Shown here: positions 34,369 to 42,634 of the stretch, in pieces
How the letters are laid out: each line of letters opens with the position of its first letter
Position numbering within the stretch: the stretch's first letter is position 1
Source of the DNA: Pseudomonadota bacterium
GTDB lineage: Bacteria > Pseudomonadota > Gammaproteobacteria > Burkholderiales > Burkholderiaceae_F
Assembly: GCA_029778535.1 (NCBI GenBank)
Contig: JAKOQB010000124.1
Location: 1 to 64,000, forward strand
Reading direction: 5' to 3'
DNA: 64,000 bases
Notes under the pieces: model-generated
Databases searched by the model: none
Told to the model about the DNA's origin: nothing
Seen by the model: only the letters and a program-made list of their open reading frames with translations
Position numbers and translations under genes: made by a program

Positions 34369-34441
34369 CCGTCGCCCCGGCGCCGGCCGGGGCCCAATTT
34401 GCGGCGCTCGAGCTTGGGCCCGGCCTGCGCCGGGTCGACGG
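34369..34441. repeat. 73-bp palindromic (REP-like) element
   Basis: Two near-identical arms, CCGTCGCCCCGGCGCCGG.. from 34369 and the inverted form ending ..GCGCCGGGTCGACGG at 34441, flank a loop around AATTTGCGGCGCTCGAGC. They differ at a few positions. The layout matches the dispersed intergenic palindromes of proteobacteria. It begins 8 bp after the ftsY stop and could also terminate transcription or stabilise the mRNA. Confidence 0.75.
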
Positions 34442-34475
34442 TTCAAGCCGCCGGACGTCCCCTCGCTGCTTTAAC

Positions 34476-34562
34476 AAGCCGCACGGCCGCGCGCGGGTTT
34501 CACGAAGCCGCGCAGCCGCGCGAGGGTCTTATGAAGCCGCGCGACCGCGCGGCTTGGGCGGC
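34476..34562. repeat. three tandem copies of a 29-bp repeat
   Basis: Copies start at 34476, 34505 and 34534, an exact 29-bp period, each beginning AAGCCGC. The units differ at several positions and the third (AAGCCGCGCG-ACC-GCGCGGCTT) is itself a hairpin. The last copy covers the 3' end of the YgbA-like gene and encodes its tail. There are no spacers between copies, so it is not a CRISPR array. Confidence 0.75.
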
Positions 34563-34900
34563 GCCGGCCGCTTGCCGTCGGCGATGTGCATCAGCGCCAG
34601 ATACGGATGCCGCGTCAGCATGCGCGGCCCCGCGTAGCGCATCATCACCCGCACCTGCTCGCGCTGCACCGGTCCGTAGCAGTGGATCCGGCAGTTGGCG
34701 CAGGTCGGCTTTTCGTCTCCGTACGGGCAGCCGGCCAGCCGCTTCTCCGCATACGCGGCGAGCTGTTCGCATTCGTCACACAATTTGCGCCCGCCGTGAT
34801 GATCGCGGCAGTAGATTCGCAGCATCGCGCGGATCGTCCTAAGTTCGCGCGCCAGCCGCGGCTTGAGCAGCCGCGCGCGGCGGTCTTCGGCAGTGGTCAT
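34529..34900 (-). CDS. YgbA-like nitrous oxide-stimulated promoter family protein
   Basis: A 123-residue cytoplasmic protein with the Cys/His pattern of the YgbA family: AMLRIYCRDHHGG, LCDECEQLAAYAEKRL, then CPYGDEKPTCANCRIHCY, and REQVRVMMRYAGPRML. The seven or so Cys suggest a metal or iron-sulfur site. In gamma- and betaproteobacteria the family gene lies under nitric-oxide-responsive promoters. The ATG at 34900 gives the standard start. Its last residues (PPKPRGRAAS) are encoded by the 29-bp repeat, so the tail has probably been altered by the repeat. Confidence 0.85.
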   Translation of the reverse strand: MTTAEDRRARLLKPRLARELRTIRAMLRIYCRDHHGGRKLCDECEQLAAYAEKRLAGCPYGDEKPTCANCRIHCYGPVQREQVRVMMRYAGPRMLTRHPYLALMHIADGKRPAPPKPRGRAAS

Positions 34901-35004
34901 GCGCGCATGTTCGCCAGGCGCCGCGCGCACAGCTCTGCGCTGGATCAACAAGATTCGCGAGCTACCTCTTCTGACGTACGATCGCGCATCGATCGGAGGC
35001 TGCC

Positions 35005-35610
35005 ATGCGCAGGACTGTCGCCGCTTCGCTACCGGCCTTGTTCGCGCTGGTCGCGGGAGCGCAGCAGTTCATCGAAGCGATAAGGCGCGAACCTGACCGG
35101 TACTCGTCCGGATGGTCGGGCAACTACGGCACGATGCACGTGCCGATGGCGACGATGAGGAGCGCTGCCGGCTTGCGCTTGCTGCACATCGCGTATACGG
35201 GCGCGAGTCCGGCGATCGTGGCACTGCTCGGCCATCAGGCCGACGCGCTTGCCACCGGTCCGTCGACGGTCGTGCAGCACATCCGCAGTGGGCGGCTGCG
35301 CGCGCTCGCGCACTGGGGAGAAGGAAGGCTCGCGGCGCTGCCCGACGTGCCGAGCCTCGCCGAACTCGGCTACCCGGTGCAGTTCTCGCAGTGGTCGGGG
35401 CTGTTCGTTCCCGCCGCGACACCTGAGCCGATCGCCGCCATGCTGCGCGAGGCCGCGCGCGCGGCAGCCAACGATCCGAAGGTGCAGCAGGCGATCGGCG
35501 CCGCGGGAAGCCCGATCCTCTACCTCCATGCGCCCGAGTTCCAGCGCTACCGGGACGCCGATGCCGCGCGCATGGTCGATGCGGTGAAGCGGATCGGACG
35601 CGTCGACTGA
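35005..35610 (+). CDS. truncated Bug-family (TctC-like) solute-binding protein
   Basis: Bug proteins are periplasmic binding proteins of about 320 residues. Here only 201 remain. A signal-like peptide (residues 1-19) is joined directly to the middle of the family: GWSGNYGTMHVPM, LLHIAYTGASPAIVALLGHQ, SGRLRALAHWGEGRL, LPDVPSLAELGYPV, and a normal C-terminus. The first domain, about 100 residues including ligand contacts, is missing in frame, so binding is doubtful. It is probably a decaying gene, although the frame is open. No transporter gene is adjacent. Confidence 0.72.
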   Translation: MRRTVAASLPALFALVAGAQQFIEAIRREPDRYSSGWSGNYGTMHVPMATMRSAAGLRLLHIAYTGASPAIVALLGHQADALATGPSTVVQHIRSGRLRALAHWGEGRLAALPDVPSLAELGYPVQFSQWSGLFVPAATPEPIAAMLREAARAAANDPKVQQAIGAAGSPILYLHAPEFQRYRDADAARMVDAVKRIGRVD

Positions 35611-35625
35611 CGCGCAGGGCAAAGG

Positions 35626-37089
35626 ATGCTGCTCGCGGTCGTCGATCTCGGATCGAACAGCTTCCGGCTCGAGGTTGGGCGCGCCGAGGGCAGCAGCGTC
35701 GTTCCACTCGGCAGCTGGAAGGAGACCGTGCGGCTGGCGCGCGGGCTTGGCGATGACTTGCGGCTGTCGAAGAAATCGATCGAGACCGCGTGCGAATGCC
35801 TGGCGCGGATGAACGAACGGCTGCGCGGGCTGAAAAGCGAACAGGTGCGCGCGGTCGGCACGCAAACGCTGCGCGAGGCGCGCAACGTCAACGAGTTCCT
35901 GCTCGAGGCGCAATCCGCGCTCGGCCATCCGATCGAGGTGATCTCTGGCCGCGAAGAGGCGCGGCTGATCTTCGAGGGCTGCATGCACGCGCTGCCGCCG
36001 TCGCCGAAGCCGCGCCTCGTGGTCGACATCGGCGGCGCGTCGACCGAGGTGATCGTGGGCCGCGGCTTCACCGCCGAGGCGGCGGAATCGTTCAAGATCG
36101 GCTGCCTCAACGTCACGCAGCGCTTCTTCGCAGACGGCGCGATCGACCGCGGCCGCTTCAAGCGCGCGGTGGTCGCGTGCGCGGCCGAGCTGGAGGAGGC
36201 GATCGCCCAGTTCGCGCGCGGAAACTGGGACGAGGCGTACGGCACCAGCGGCACGATCGGCGCGGCGGCCGAGACCCTGCGCAACGAAGGCTGGGCCGGC
36301 GGGACGATCACGAACGACGGCCTGCAGCGGCTGCGGCAGGCGCTGATCGATTTCGGCGCGGTCAAGCGCATTCGGCTGGCCGGCATCAAGCCCGAGCGGC
36401 AGGAGGTGATCGCGGGCGGCGTCGCGGTGCTGCTGGCGGTGTTCGACACGCTCGGCATCGGCGAACTGCGGCTCGGCCGCGGCGGGCTGCGCACCGGCGT
36501 GCTGTACGACCTGCTCGGCCGGCGCGAACGGCGCGATCTGCGCGATGCGACGGTGGAGCGGCTGCAATCGCGCTTCGGCGTCGATCGCGCGCAGGCGATG
36601 CAGGTCGCGCGCATCGCCGGGCAGTTCCACGCGGCGCTGGAGCCTCATGCCGACGAGGAGATGGCCAAGCGCCTGCAGTGGGCGGCGCTGCTGCACGAGG
36701 TCGGCTTCGCGATTTCGCACAACGACCACCACAAGCACGGCGCGTATCTGGTGCAGCACGGCGACCTGCCGGGCTTCTCCACCACAGACCAGGAGCGAAT
36801 CGCCACGCTGATCCTCGCGCAGCGCGGAAACCTCAGGAAGGTGATCGACGCGCTGATGGAGGAAGCGCGCGTGGCGAAGATCGTCGCGCTCAGGCTGGCG
36901 ATCATCTTCTGCCACGCGCGGCACGAAGTGCAGTTGCCGCAATGGCAACTGACGACCGGCAAGACCTGGATCGAACTGGCGCTCGACGGCGACTGGCTCG
37001 CGGATCACCCGCTGACGCAGCATCTGCTGGAAGAGGAAGCCGCGCAGTGGGGCAAGGTCGGAATCCGCTTCACGCTGAAGCCGCTGTAG
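35626..37089 (+). CDS. ppx: exopolyphosphatase (Ppx/GppA family)
   Basis: Ppx removes terminal phosphate from polyphosphate; the family also hydrolyses pppGpp. The 487-residue protein has the ASKHA nucleotide-fold motifs VVDLGSNSFRLEV (6-18), AVGTQTLREARN, the catalytic SGREEARLIF and DIGGASTEVIVG, then a C-terminal HD-like domain (about 310-487) with LLHEVGFAISHNDHHKH. Family length is normal. It converges with sixA and ppk, so the degradative and synthetic enzymes of polyphosphate are close together. Confidence 0.94.
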   Translation: MLLAVVDLGSNSFRLEVGRAEGSSVVPLGSWKETVRLARGLGDDLRLSKKSIETACECLARMNERLRGLKSEQVRAVGTQTLREARNVNEFLLEAQSALGHPIEVISGREEARLIFEGCMHALPPSPKPRLVVDIGGASTEVIVGRGFTAEAAESFKIGCLNVTQRFFADGAIDRGRFKRAVVACAAELEEAIAQFARGNWDEAYGTSGTIGAAAETLRNEGWAGGTITNDGLQRLRQALIDFGAVKRIRLAGIKPERQEVIAGGVAVLLAVFDTLGIGELRLGRGGLRTGVLYDLLGRRERRDLRDATVERLQSRFGVDRAQAMQVARIAGQFHAALEPHADEEMAKRLQWAALLHEVGFAISHNDHHKHGAYLVQHGDLPGFSTTDQERIATLILAQRGNLRKVIDALMEEARVAKIVALRLAIIFCHARHEVQLPQWQLTTGKTWIELALDGDWLADHPLTQHLLEEEAAQWGKVGIRFTLKPL

Positions 37090-37097
37090 AGGCGCCG

Positions 37098-37562
37098 CTA
37101 AAGCAGGTCCGGGCCGATCACCGCGCGCAGCACGATCCGATCATCGCCGGCGCGCTCGCGCGCGCTGAACCACCAGATTGCGCCCTTCTTGATCGACCAG
37201 TCGAGTTCGCGGCCGGCGAGCAGCCTGCTCGCGACCCGGCCGAGCGTCGGCTGGTGCCCGACGATCACGACGGTCGATTTGCCCTGCGGCCAGCCGGTGG
37301 CGGCGAGCACGTCGTCGGCGCTCGCCCCGGGTCCGAGCCGGTCGACGGTCCTGAACTTGCGCCGCGAAAGATCGGCGAGCGCCTGCGCGGTCTGCTGCGC
37401 GCGCGCCGCGGGGCTCACCAGCACGCGCGCTGAATCGGGCAACTGCGCGTGCAACCACTCGGCGATGCGGCGTGCCTGCTTCTCGCCCTTCGCGGTCAAC
37501 CTGCGCCCGAGATCGGGCTCGGCCGCTTCCGCCTCCGCATGGCGCCAAAGAATCAGTTCCAT
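37098..37562 (-). CDS. sixA: SixA-type histidine phosphatase
   Basis: A 154-residue phosphohistidine phosphatase of the histidine phosphatase superfamily. The catalytic His is in LILWRHAEAE (His8), and the second His in VIVGHQPTLGRV. SixA in E. coli acts on phosphohistidine of PTS and phosphorelay proteins. The function is inferred from the family and from small size. It starts 6 bp after the ppk stop and is likely co-transcribed with it; that pairing is common in betaproteobacteria. Confidence 0.9.
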   Translation of the reverse strand: MELILWRHAEAEAAEPDLGRRLTAKGEKQARRIAEWLHAQLPDSARVLVSPAARAQQTAQALADLSRRKFRTVDRLGPGASADDVLAATGWPQGKSTVVIVGHQPTLGRVASRLLAGRELDWSIKKGAIWWFSARERAGDDRIVLRAVIGPDLL

Positions 37563-37568
37563 CGCCGG

Positions 37569-39734
37569 TCAGGTGACGGCGGCGAGCTGCTGCAGCAACG
37601 CGCCCTGTGCCGAGTAGCCGTGCTTGCGCGGCCGTGGCGGCCGATACTCGCCGTCGGGGCCGAGCGTCCACGCGTTGGTCGTGTCGGTCAGGTACGGCAG
37701 CAGGCCTTCGTCGATCACGCGCTGCTTCAGCTTACTGTTCAGCACCGGCCACGCGATCTCGATGCGTCGGAAAAGATTCCGCCCCATCCAGTCGGCGCTC
37801 GACAGATAGACGTCGTCCGCGCCGCCGTTGCGGAAGTAGTAGATGCGGTGATGCTCGAGGAAGCGGCCGACGATCGAGCGCACGCTGATGTTGTCCGACA
37901 GTCCCTTGACGCCCGGCCGCAGGCTGCACGCGCCGCGCACGATCAGGTCGATCTTCACGCCCGCCCGGGATGCCGCGTAGAGAGCGTCGACGGTCGCCTC
38001 GTCGATCAGCGCGTTCATCTTGGCGACGATGCGGCCCGGCTTGCCGGCGCGGGCGATCGACGCCTCGCGCGCGATCGCGGCGAGCACGCGCTTGTGCAGC
38101 GTGAACGGCGCGACCCACAGGTGCACGAGCTTCGGCAGCCTGTTCTGGCTGGTGAGGTGGGTGAACACGCGCTCGATGTCGGCGCACAGCGCGGCATCGG
38201 CGGTCAGCATGCCGAAGTCGGTGTAAAGCTTCGACGTCGTCGGGTGGTAATTGCCGGTGCCGACGTGCGCGTAATGGACGAGCCGCGACCGTGGCGCGCC
38301 GCGCTTACCGGGCGCCTCCTCGCGTCGCAGGACGAGCAGCATCTTGGCGTGCGTTTTCAGCCCCACCACGCCGTAGACGACCTGCGCGCCGACCGCTTCG
38401 AGCCGCTCGGCCAGGTTGATGTTGGCTTCCTCGTCGAAGCGCGCCTTCAGTTCCACGATCACGGTGACGTCCTTGCCGCGCCGTGCGGCGTCGACCAGCA
38501 GGTCGACGACCACCGAGGCGGTGCCGGTGCGGTACAGCGTCATGCGGATCGCGACCACTTTGGGGTCGAGCGCGGCCTGGCGCAGGAACTCGATCACCGG
38601 CTCGAAGCTCTCGAACGGGTGGTGCAGCAGGATGTCGCCGCGCCTCATCGCATCGAACAGGTCCGCTTCGCCCGCCGACGGCGTGACCTTCGCCGGCCAC
38701 GCAGGAACGAAGGTCGGCCAGCGCAGTTGCGGCTGCGACACCTGATCGACGAGCTGGTTCATGCGCACCAGGTTCACCGGACCCTCGACTCGGAACACGG
38801 CCTCGTTCGGCAACTGGAACTGTTCGCGCAGCATCAGCTCGAGCTGCGGTGGGCAGGTGCGCAGCACCTCCAGCCGCAGCGGATTACCGAAGTGGCGCTG
38901 CGTCAGTTCGACCCGCATTGCCTGCCGCAGGTTCTTCACCTCGCGCTCGTCGACCCACAGGTCCGAGTCGCGTGTCACGCGAAACTGGGAGAAACCGGCG
39001 ACGCTGCGGCCCGGAAACACGTCCGCGAGATGCGCGCGGATCACCGAAGTCAGCATCACGAACGCCTGCTGGCCGGGCGCGAGCCGCGGCGGCAGCGCGA
39101 TCACGCGTGGCAGCGCGCGCGGCACCTTCAGGATCGCGGTTGCCGCGACGCGGCCGTAAGCGTCCTTGCCCTCGAGCGCGACGATGAAATTCATCGCCTT
39201 GTTCATCACCTGCGGGAACGGGTGCGACGGGTCCAGACCGATCGGCGCCAGCAGCGGCCGGACCTCGGCCTCGAAATATTCGCGCACCCAGGCCCGTTGC
39301 GCCGGAGTGCGCCGGGCGTGGCTGATGACGACGATGCCGCGCCGGGCCAGCAGCGGCATCAGCACGTGGTTGAACAGCGCGTACTGCTTCTCGACCAGCC
39401 GCTGCGCACGCGCCGAGATCTCGAGGTAATGCTCCCACTGCGTTGCCTGTGGCCCCCAGCCGCTGCTGGTGCCGGCCTCGTCGCGCATCTCGTCGATCAG
39501 CCCGGAGACCCGGATCTCGAAGAATTCGTCGAGATTCGACGACACGATGCAGATGAAGCGCAGCCGTTCGGCGAGGGGAACGTCGATGCGCTCCGCGAGC
39601 GCCAGCACCCGTTCGTTGAATGCGAGCTGCGACAGCTCGCGATTGAAGAAGCGCTCCGACGGCGCCTTGGCGTGGCGGATCTTGTCGTCCTTGCGGCCTT
39701 TGCCGGGCCCAATTCTGTGCTTCCAGCGCACCAT
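37569..39734 (-). CDS. ppk: polyphosphate kinase 1
   Basis: Ppk1 makes long-chain polyphosphate from ATP. The 721-residue protein has the N-domain (RFFNRELSQLAFNERVL), the head domain, and two phospholipase-D-like catalytic domains. The autophosphorylated His is in HYAHVGTGNYHPTTSKLY, shown in part as HVGTGNYHP, and the second in GRFLEHHRIYYF. Length is typical. The first about 25 residues are basic and poorly conserved, so the start may be later. It is divergent from ftsE. Confidence 0.96.
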   Translation of the reverse strand: MVRWKHRIGPGKGRKDDKIRHAKAPSERFFNRELSQLAFNERVLALAERIDVPLAERLRFICIVSSNLDEFFEIRVSGLIDEMRDEAGTSSGWGPQATQWEHYLEISARAQRLVEKQYALFNHVLMPLLARRGIVVISHARRTPAQRAWVREYFEAEVRPLLAPIGLDPSHPFPQVMNKAMNFIVALEGKDAYGRVAATAILKVPRALPRVIALPPRLAPGQQAFVMLTSVIRAHLADVFPGRSVAGFSQFRVTRDSDLWVDEREVKNLRQAMRVELTQRHFGNPLRLEVLRTCPPQLELMLREQFQLPNEAVFRVEGPVNLVRMNQLVDQVSQPQLRWPTFVPAWPAKVTPSAGEADLFDAMRRGDILLHHPFESFEPVIEFLRQAALDPKVVAIRMTLYRTGTASVVVDLLVDAARRGKDVTVIVELKARFDEEANINLAERLEAVGAQVVYGVVGLKTHAKMLLVLRREEAPGKRGAPRSRLVHYAHVGTGNYHPTTSKLYTDFGMLTADAALCADIERVFTHLTSQNRLPKLVHLWVAPFTLHKRVLAAIAREASIARAGKPGRIVAKMNALIDEATVDALYAASRAGVKIDLIVRGACSLRPGVKGLSDNISVRSIVGRFLEHHRIYYFRNGGADDVYLSSADWMGRNLFRRIEIAWPVLNSKLKQRVIDEGLLPYLTDTTNAWTLGPDGEYRPPRPRKHGYSAQGALLQQLAAVT

Positions 39735-39771
39735 AGAAACGCCCGATGACGGCGTGATGACAGGCCCCTCT

Positions 39772-39777
39772 TACAAT
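39772..39777 (+). promoter_or_regulatory. candidate -10 element for ftsEX
   Basis: TACAAT lies 62 bp before the ftsE ATG in the 105-bp ppk-ftsE gap. No good -35 hexamer lies at 16-18 bp, so it is weak evidence for a promoter. Confidence 0.3.
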
Positions 39778-39839
39778 CCGGCCGCGTCGATCGATTCTAG
39801 GCGCCAGTCCATCGCCGTCCGCGCCGCGCCGTTTCCCCC

Positions 39840-40520
39840 ATGAACGAATCCCCTCACGAAGCTCAGCCGCTGATCGTGGTCGACCGCATCTGCAAACGCT
39901 ACGGCGACGCGCCGGCGGCGATCGACGATGTGAGCTTCACCGTCGCGCGCGGCGAGTTCCGGCTTCTGACCGGCCCGAGCGGCGCCGGCAAGTCGACGCT
40001 GCTGCGGATGCTGGCCGCGCTCGAATCGCCGTCGAGCGGAAAGATCGCCGTCGCCGACGAGGAACTGGCGCGGTTGAAGCCGCGCGCGCGCGCCGCGTTG
40101 CGCCGCTCGCTCGGAATCGTGCCGCAGGATCTGCTGCTGCTGCCCGATCGCAGCGCGCTGGACAACGTGATGCTGCCGGCGCTGGTCGCGGGGCTGGCGC
40201 GCGCCGAAGCCGAGGACCGCGCTCGAGCCGCGCTGGCGCGCGTGGGGATCGCCGACGTCGACCGGTATCCGCCCGCGCTGTCGGGCGGCGCGCAGCAGCG
40301 CGTCGCGCTGGCGCGCGCGATCGTCAATCGGCCGGTCGCGATCCTGGCCGACGAGCCGACCGCGCATCTGGAGGACTCCGCTGCGGCGGGCATCGTGCGA
40401 CTGCTCGACGGGTTCTCGGCGTCCGGCATCGCGGTCGTGCTGGCGTCGCACGGCGAAAGCGTCGCGCTGCCGGAGCGAACGCGCGTGCTGCGACTGGCCA
40501 GCGGGCGGGTGGTCTCGTGA
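39840..40520 (+). CDS. ftsE: cell division ATP-binding protein FtsE
   Basis: FtsE with FtsX forms the complex that activates peptidoglycan amidases at the division septum. The 226-residue ABC protein has Walker A GPSGAGKST (about 45-53), the Q-loop in IVPQDLLLL, and Walker B AILADEPT. The signature reads LSGGAQQRV rather than LSGGEQQRV, the D-loop region reads AHLED where most have GNLDD, and the H-loop His is kept in LASHGES. Catalytic Glu is present, so it is probably active. Its stop overlaps the ftsX GTG. Confidence 0.92.
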   Translation: MNESPHEAQPLIVVDRICKRYGDAPAAIDDVSFTVARGEFRLLTGPSGAGKSTLLRMLAALESPSSGKIAVADEELARLKPRARAALRRSLGIVPQDLLLLPDRSALDNVMLPALVAGLARAEAEDRARAALARVGIADVDRYPPALSGGAQQRVALARAIVNRPVAILADEPTAHLEDSAAAGIVRLLDGFSASGIAVVLASHGESVALPERTRVLRLASGRVVS

Positions 40521-41428
40521 GCACCGTCGCGAAGTTCTCCCATGCGCTGGGCGAGACCGGCCGGCTGCTGCGCCGGCGCAGCGCGACGTTTCTGCTGGCA
40601 GTGGCGCTCGCGGCGTGCGCGCTGGTGCTGCCTTTGCTGGCGCTCACGATCGGCTACGGGCTGGCGCCGCTGGCCGCACGCGTGCCGCTGGCGCCCGAGA
40701 TCAGCGTGTTCGCCTCGCTGTCGGCGACCAGCCAGGACATCGGCGCGCTGAAGGCCAAGCTCGAGGGCATGCCGAACGTCGAGCGCGTGCAATGGATCAC
40801 GCGCGATCAGTCGCTGGCCGAACTGGCACGTCGCACCGGCGGCATCGCGCCGCTGGCGGACATCAAGCCCAACCCGCTGCCCGACACGCTGGTGGTCACC
40901 CTCGACCGCCGCGTGCAGCCCGACGATCTGGACCGTGCCGCTAACCAGATTCGCAAGTTTTCGCGCGTCGACGGCGTGTACGTCGACAGCAGCTGGTATC
41001 GGAAGGCGGCCGGTCTGGGCCAGATCCTGCAGCGCGTCGCCGGCTTCGTTGGAGTTGCCACGCTGGGCCTGCTGGCGTTGGTGGCGGTCGGCGCAGTGCG
41101 GCTGGTCGCGATGACCGATCGCGATGAACTGCGTCTGCTGCGGCTGATCGGCGCGGACGAGCGCCAGATCGCCCGGCCCTACGCGTATGCCGGAGGAACC
41201 GCGCTGCTGCTGGCGACCGTGCTGGCGGCAGGGACCGTGGCCGCGCTGTTGCAGTCGCTCGCCCCCGATTTGAGCTGGCTCGGCCAGGTGCTCGCGGTGC
41301 CGGTCGGCCTCGGAATGCTGCCGTGGCCCGCGCTGCTCGGGTTGGCCGGCGCCGCTCTTCTGATCGGGATGGCGGGCGGTTCGATCGGGCTTCGGAGCGC
41401 GCTGCGCCGCATTGCGCGAGGACGGTGA
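40517..41428 (+). CDS. ftsX: cell division protein FtsX
   Basis: FtsX is the four-helix membrane partner of FtsE, with a periplasmic loop that contacts amidase activators. The 303-residue protein has a first helix around residues 25-50 and a periplasmic domain (about 55-165) with PEISVFASLSATSQDI and GVYVDSSWYRK. A FtsX-type helix bundle follows (about 170-300) with LVAMTDRDELRLLRLIGA. It starts with GTG in a GTGA overlap with ftsE. Confidence 0.94.
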   Translation: MSTVAKFSHALGETGRLLRRRSATFLLAVALAACALVLPLLALTIGYGLAPLAARVPLAPEISVFASLSATSQDIGALKAKLEGMPNVERVQWITRDQSLAELARRTGGIAPLADIKPNPLPDTLVVTLDRRVQPDDLDRAANQIRKFSRVDGVYVDSSWYRKAAGLGQILQRVAGFVGVATLGLLALVAVGAVRLVAMTDRDELRLLRLIGADERQIARPYAYAGGTALLLATVLAAGTVAALLQSLAPDLSWLGQVLAVPVGLGMLPWPALLGLAGAALLIGMAGGSIGLRSALRRIARGR

Positions 41429-41501
41429 AGGGGCGCCGGCGGATCAGTCAGTGAGCGCTCTCTATCTGGATCATGCGCGCCGGCACTGATTTGAATGCCA
41501 A

Positions 41502-41531
41502 TTGAACCAATTTCTTGGCACCGACTCTACC
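41502..41531 (+). promoter_or_regulatory. candidate vegetative promoter of rpoH
   Basis: TTGAAC (41502-41507) and TCTACC (41526-41531) with an 18-bp spacer. The predicted start, near 41538, would lie inside the CIRCE element, which suits repression by HrcA. The -10 match is weak. Confidence 0.4.
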
Positions 41532-41533
41532 GT

Positions 41534-41560
41534 CTAGCACTCGTTGGTCGAGAGTGCTAG
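41534..41560 (+). promoter_or_regulatory. CIRCE element (HrcA operator) upstream of rpoH
   Basis: CTAGCACTC, nine bases, GAGTGCTAG: the 9-9-9 inverted repeat of CIRCE, whose consensus is TTAGCACTC-N9-GAGTGCTAA. Only the outermost base of each arm differs, and the changes keep the symmetry. It ends 10 bp before the rpoH ATG. HrcA binds this site to repress heat-shock genes, so rpoH is probably under HrcA control. hrcA itself is not in the window. Confidence 0.92.
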
Positions 41561-41570
41561 AGTAAGTCTC

Positions 41571-42488
41571 ATGAAAGGCCAAGACGGAATGGAACGTTCA
41601 TTGAATGCTTTGGTCCCCATCGGGAGCGGCGCGCTGGCGCTGCGTCCCGGCAGTCTCGGGAATCTGGACGCGTACATCAGCGCCGTGAATCGGGTGCCGC
41701 TGCTGACCGCGGACGAAGAGATTCGCCTGGCCCGCGCGTTTCGCAAGGACGGCGACCTCGAAGCCGCAGGGCGGCTGGTGCTTTCGCATCTGCGGCTGGT
41801 CGTGGCGGTGGCGCGCAATTATCTGGGCTATGGGCTGCCGCACGCCGACCTGATCCAGGAAGGCAACATTGGACTGATGAAGGCGGTCAAACGCTTCGAT
41901 CCCGAGCGAGGCGTGCGGTTGGTGTCGTTCGCGCTGCACTGGATCAAGGCGGAGATCCACGAGTTCATCCTGCGCAACTGGCGACTCGTCAAGGTCGCGA
42001 CGACCAAGGCGCAGCGCAAGCTGTTTTTCAACCTTCGCAGCATGAAGCAGCGAAGCGGGACGATGTCGCCGGACCAGATCGCGGACGTCGCGTCGACGCT
42101 CAATGTCAAGCCGGAAGAAGTCGTCGAGATGGAAACGCGGCTGTCCGGTGGCGACGTTGCGCTGGAAAGCCGGACCGAGGACGGCGAAGAGGAATACGCG
42201 CCGATCGCGTACCTGGCGGACCCGGGGTCGGAACCGGTCCAGGTGCTGGAGCGGCGCGAATATGACCGCCTGCAGACCGAAGGCATTCGCTCCGCGCTCG
42301 AAGGGCTCGATGCGCGCAGCCGCCGGATCATCGAGGCGCGCTGGCTGAATGAGGACGCGGAGGGCAACGTCGGCACGGCCACGCTGCACGATCTCGCCGA
42401 TGAATTTGGAGTTTCAGCGGAACGAATTCGGCAAATCGAGGCCAAAGCACTACAGAAGATGCGGGGCGCCCTTGCCGAATACGCGTGA
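41571..42488 (+). CDS. rpoH: RNA polymerase heat-shock sigma factor (sigma-32)
   Basis: RpoH directs transcription of chaperone and protease genes. The 305-residue protein has region 1.2 (GNLDAYISAVNRVPLL), region 2 with LVVAVARNYLGYGLPHADLIQEG shown in part as GYGLPHADLIQEG, and the RpoH box QRKLFFNLR (148-156) that distinguishes RpoH from other sigma factors. Region 4 ends with the helix-turn-helix EFGVSAERIRQIEAKA. ATG 41571 lies just after CIRCE; ATG 41589 (299 residues) is the alternative. A double hairpin terminator follows. Confidence 0.96.
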   Translation: MKGQDGMERSLNALVPIGSGALALRPGSLGNLDAYISAVNRVPLLTADEEIRLARAFRKDGDLEAAGRLVLSHLRLVVAVARNYLGYGLPHADLIQEGNIGLMKAVKRFDPERGVRLVSFALHWIKAEIHEFILRNWRLVKVATTKAQRKLFFNLRSMKQRSGTMSPDQIADVASTLNVKPEEVVEMETRLSGGDVALESRTEDGEEEYAPIAYLADPGSEPVQVLERREYDRLQTEGIRSALEGLDARSRRIIEARWLNEDAEGNVGTATLHDLADEFGVSAERIRQIEAKALQKMRGALAEYA

Positions 42489-42526
42489 GTGACGCCCGGT
42501 CTTCGGACGGTTGGTTGCCTCGACAG

Positions 42527-42567
42527 ATCCGCCTCTCCTCCTCCCCCTCTCCTCCGAAGAGGCGGAT
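42527..42567 (+). other. long hairpin after rpoH
   Basis: ATCCGCCTCT (42527-42536) pairs with AGAGGCGGAT (42558-42567) around a pyrimidine-rich loop. It lies just before the rpoH terminator and could protect the mRNA 3' end or add to termination. Confidence 0.6.
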
Positions 42568-42571
42568 TCTG

Positions 42572-42598
42572 GACCCCGCTCCGGCGGGGTCTTTTTTT
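42572..42598 (+). terminator. rho-independent terminator of rpoH
   Basis: GACCCCG / CGGGGTC stem (42572-42578 and 42585-42591) followed by seven T residues. Confidence 0.9.
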
Positions 42599-42634
42599 GC
42601 CTGCGGCCGGCTATCCTCGACCTCGTGATCGCGC

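Noticed and set aside
34476-34562. CRISPR array made from 29-bp repeats
   Set aside because: The copies are contiguous, without spacers, and diverge from each other; no cas genes are nearby.
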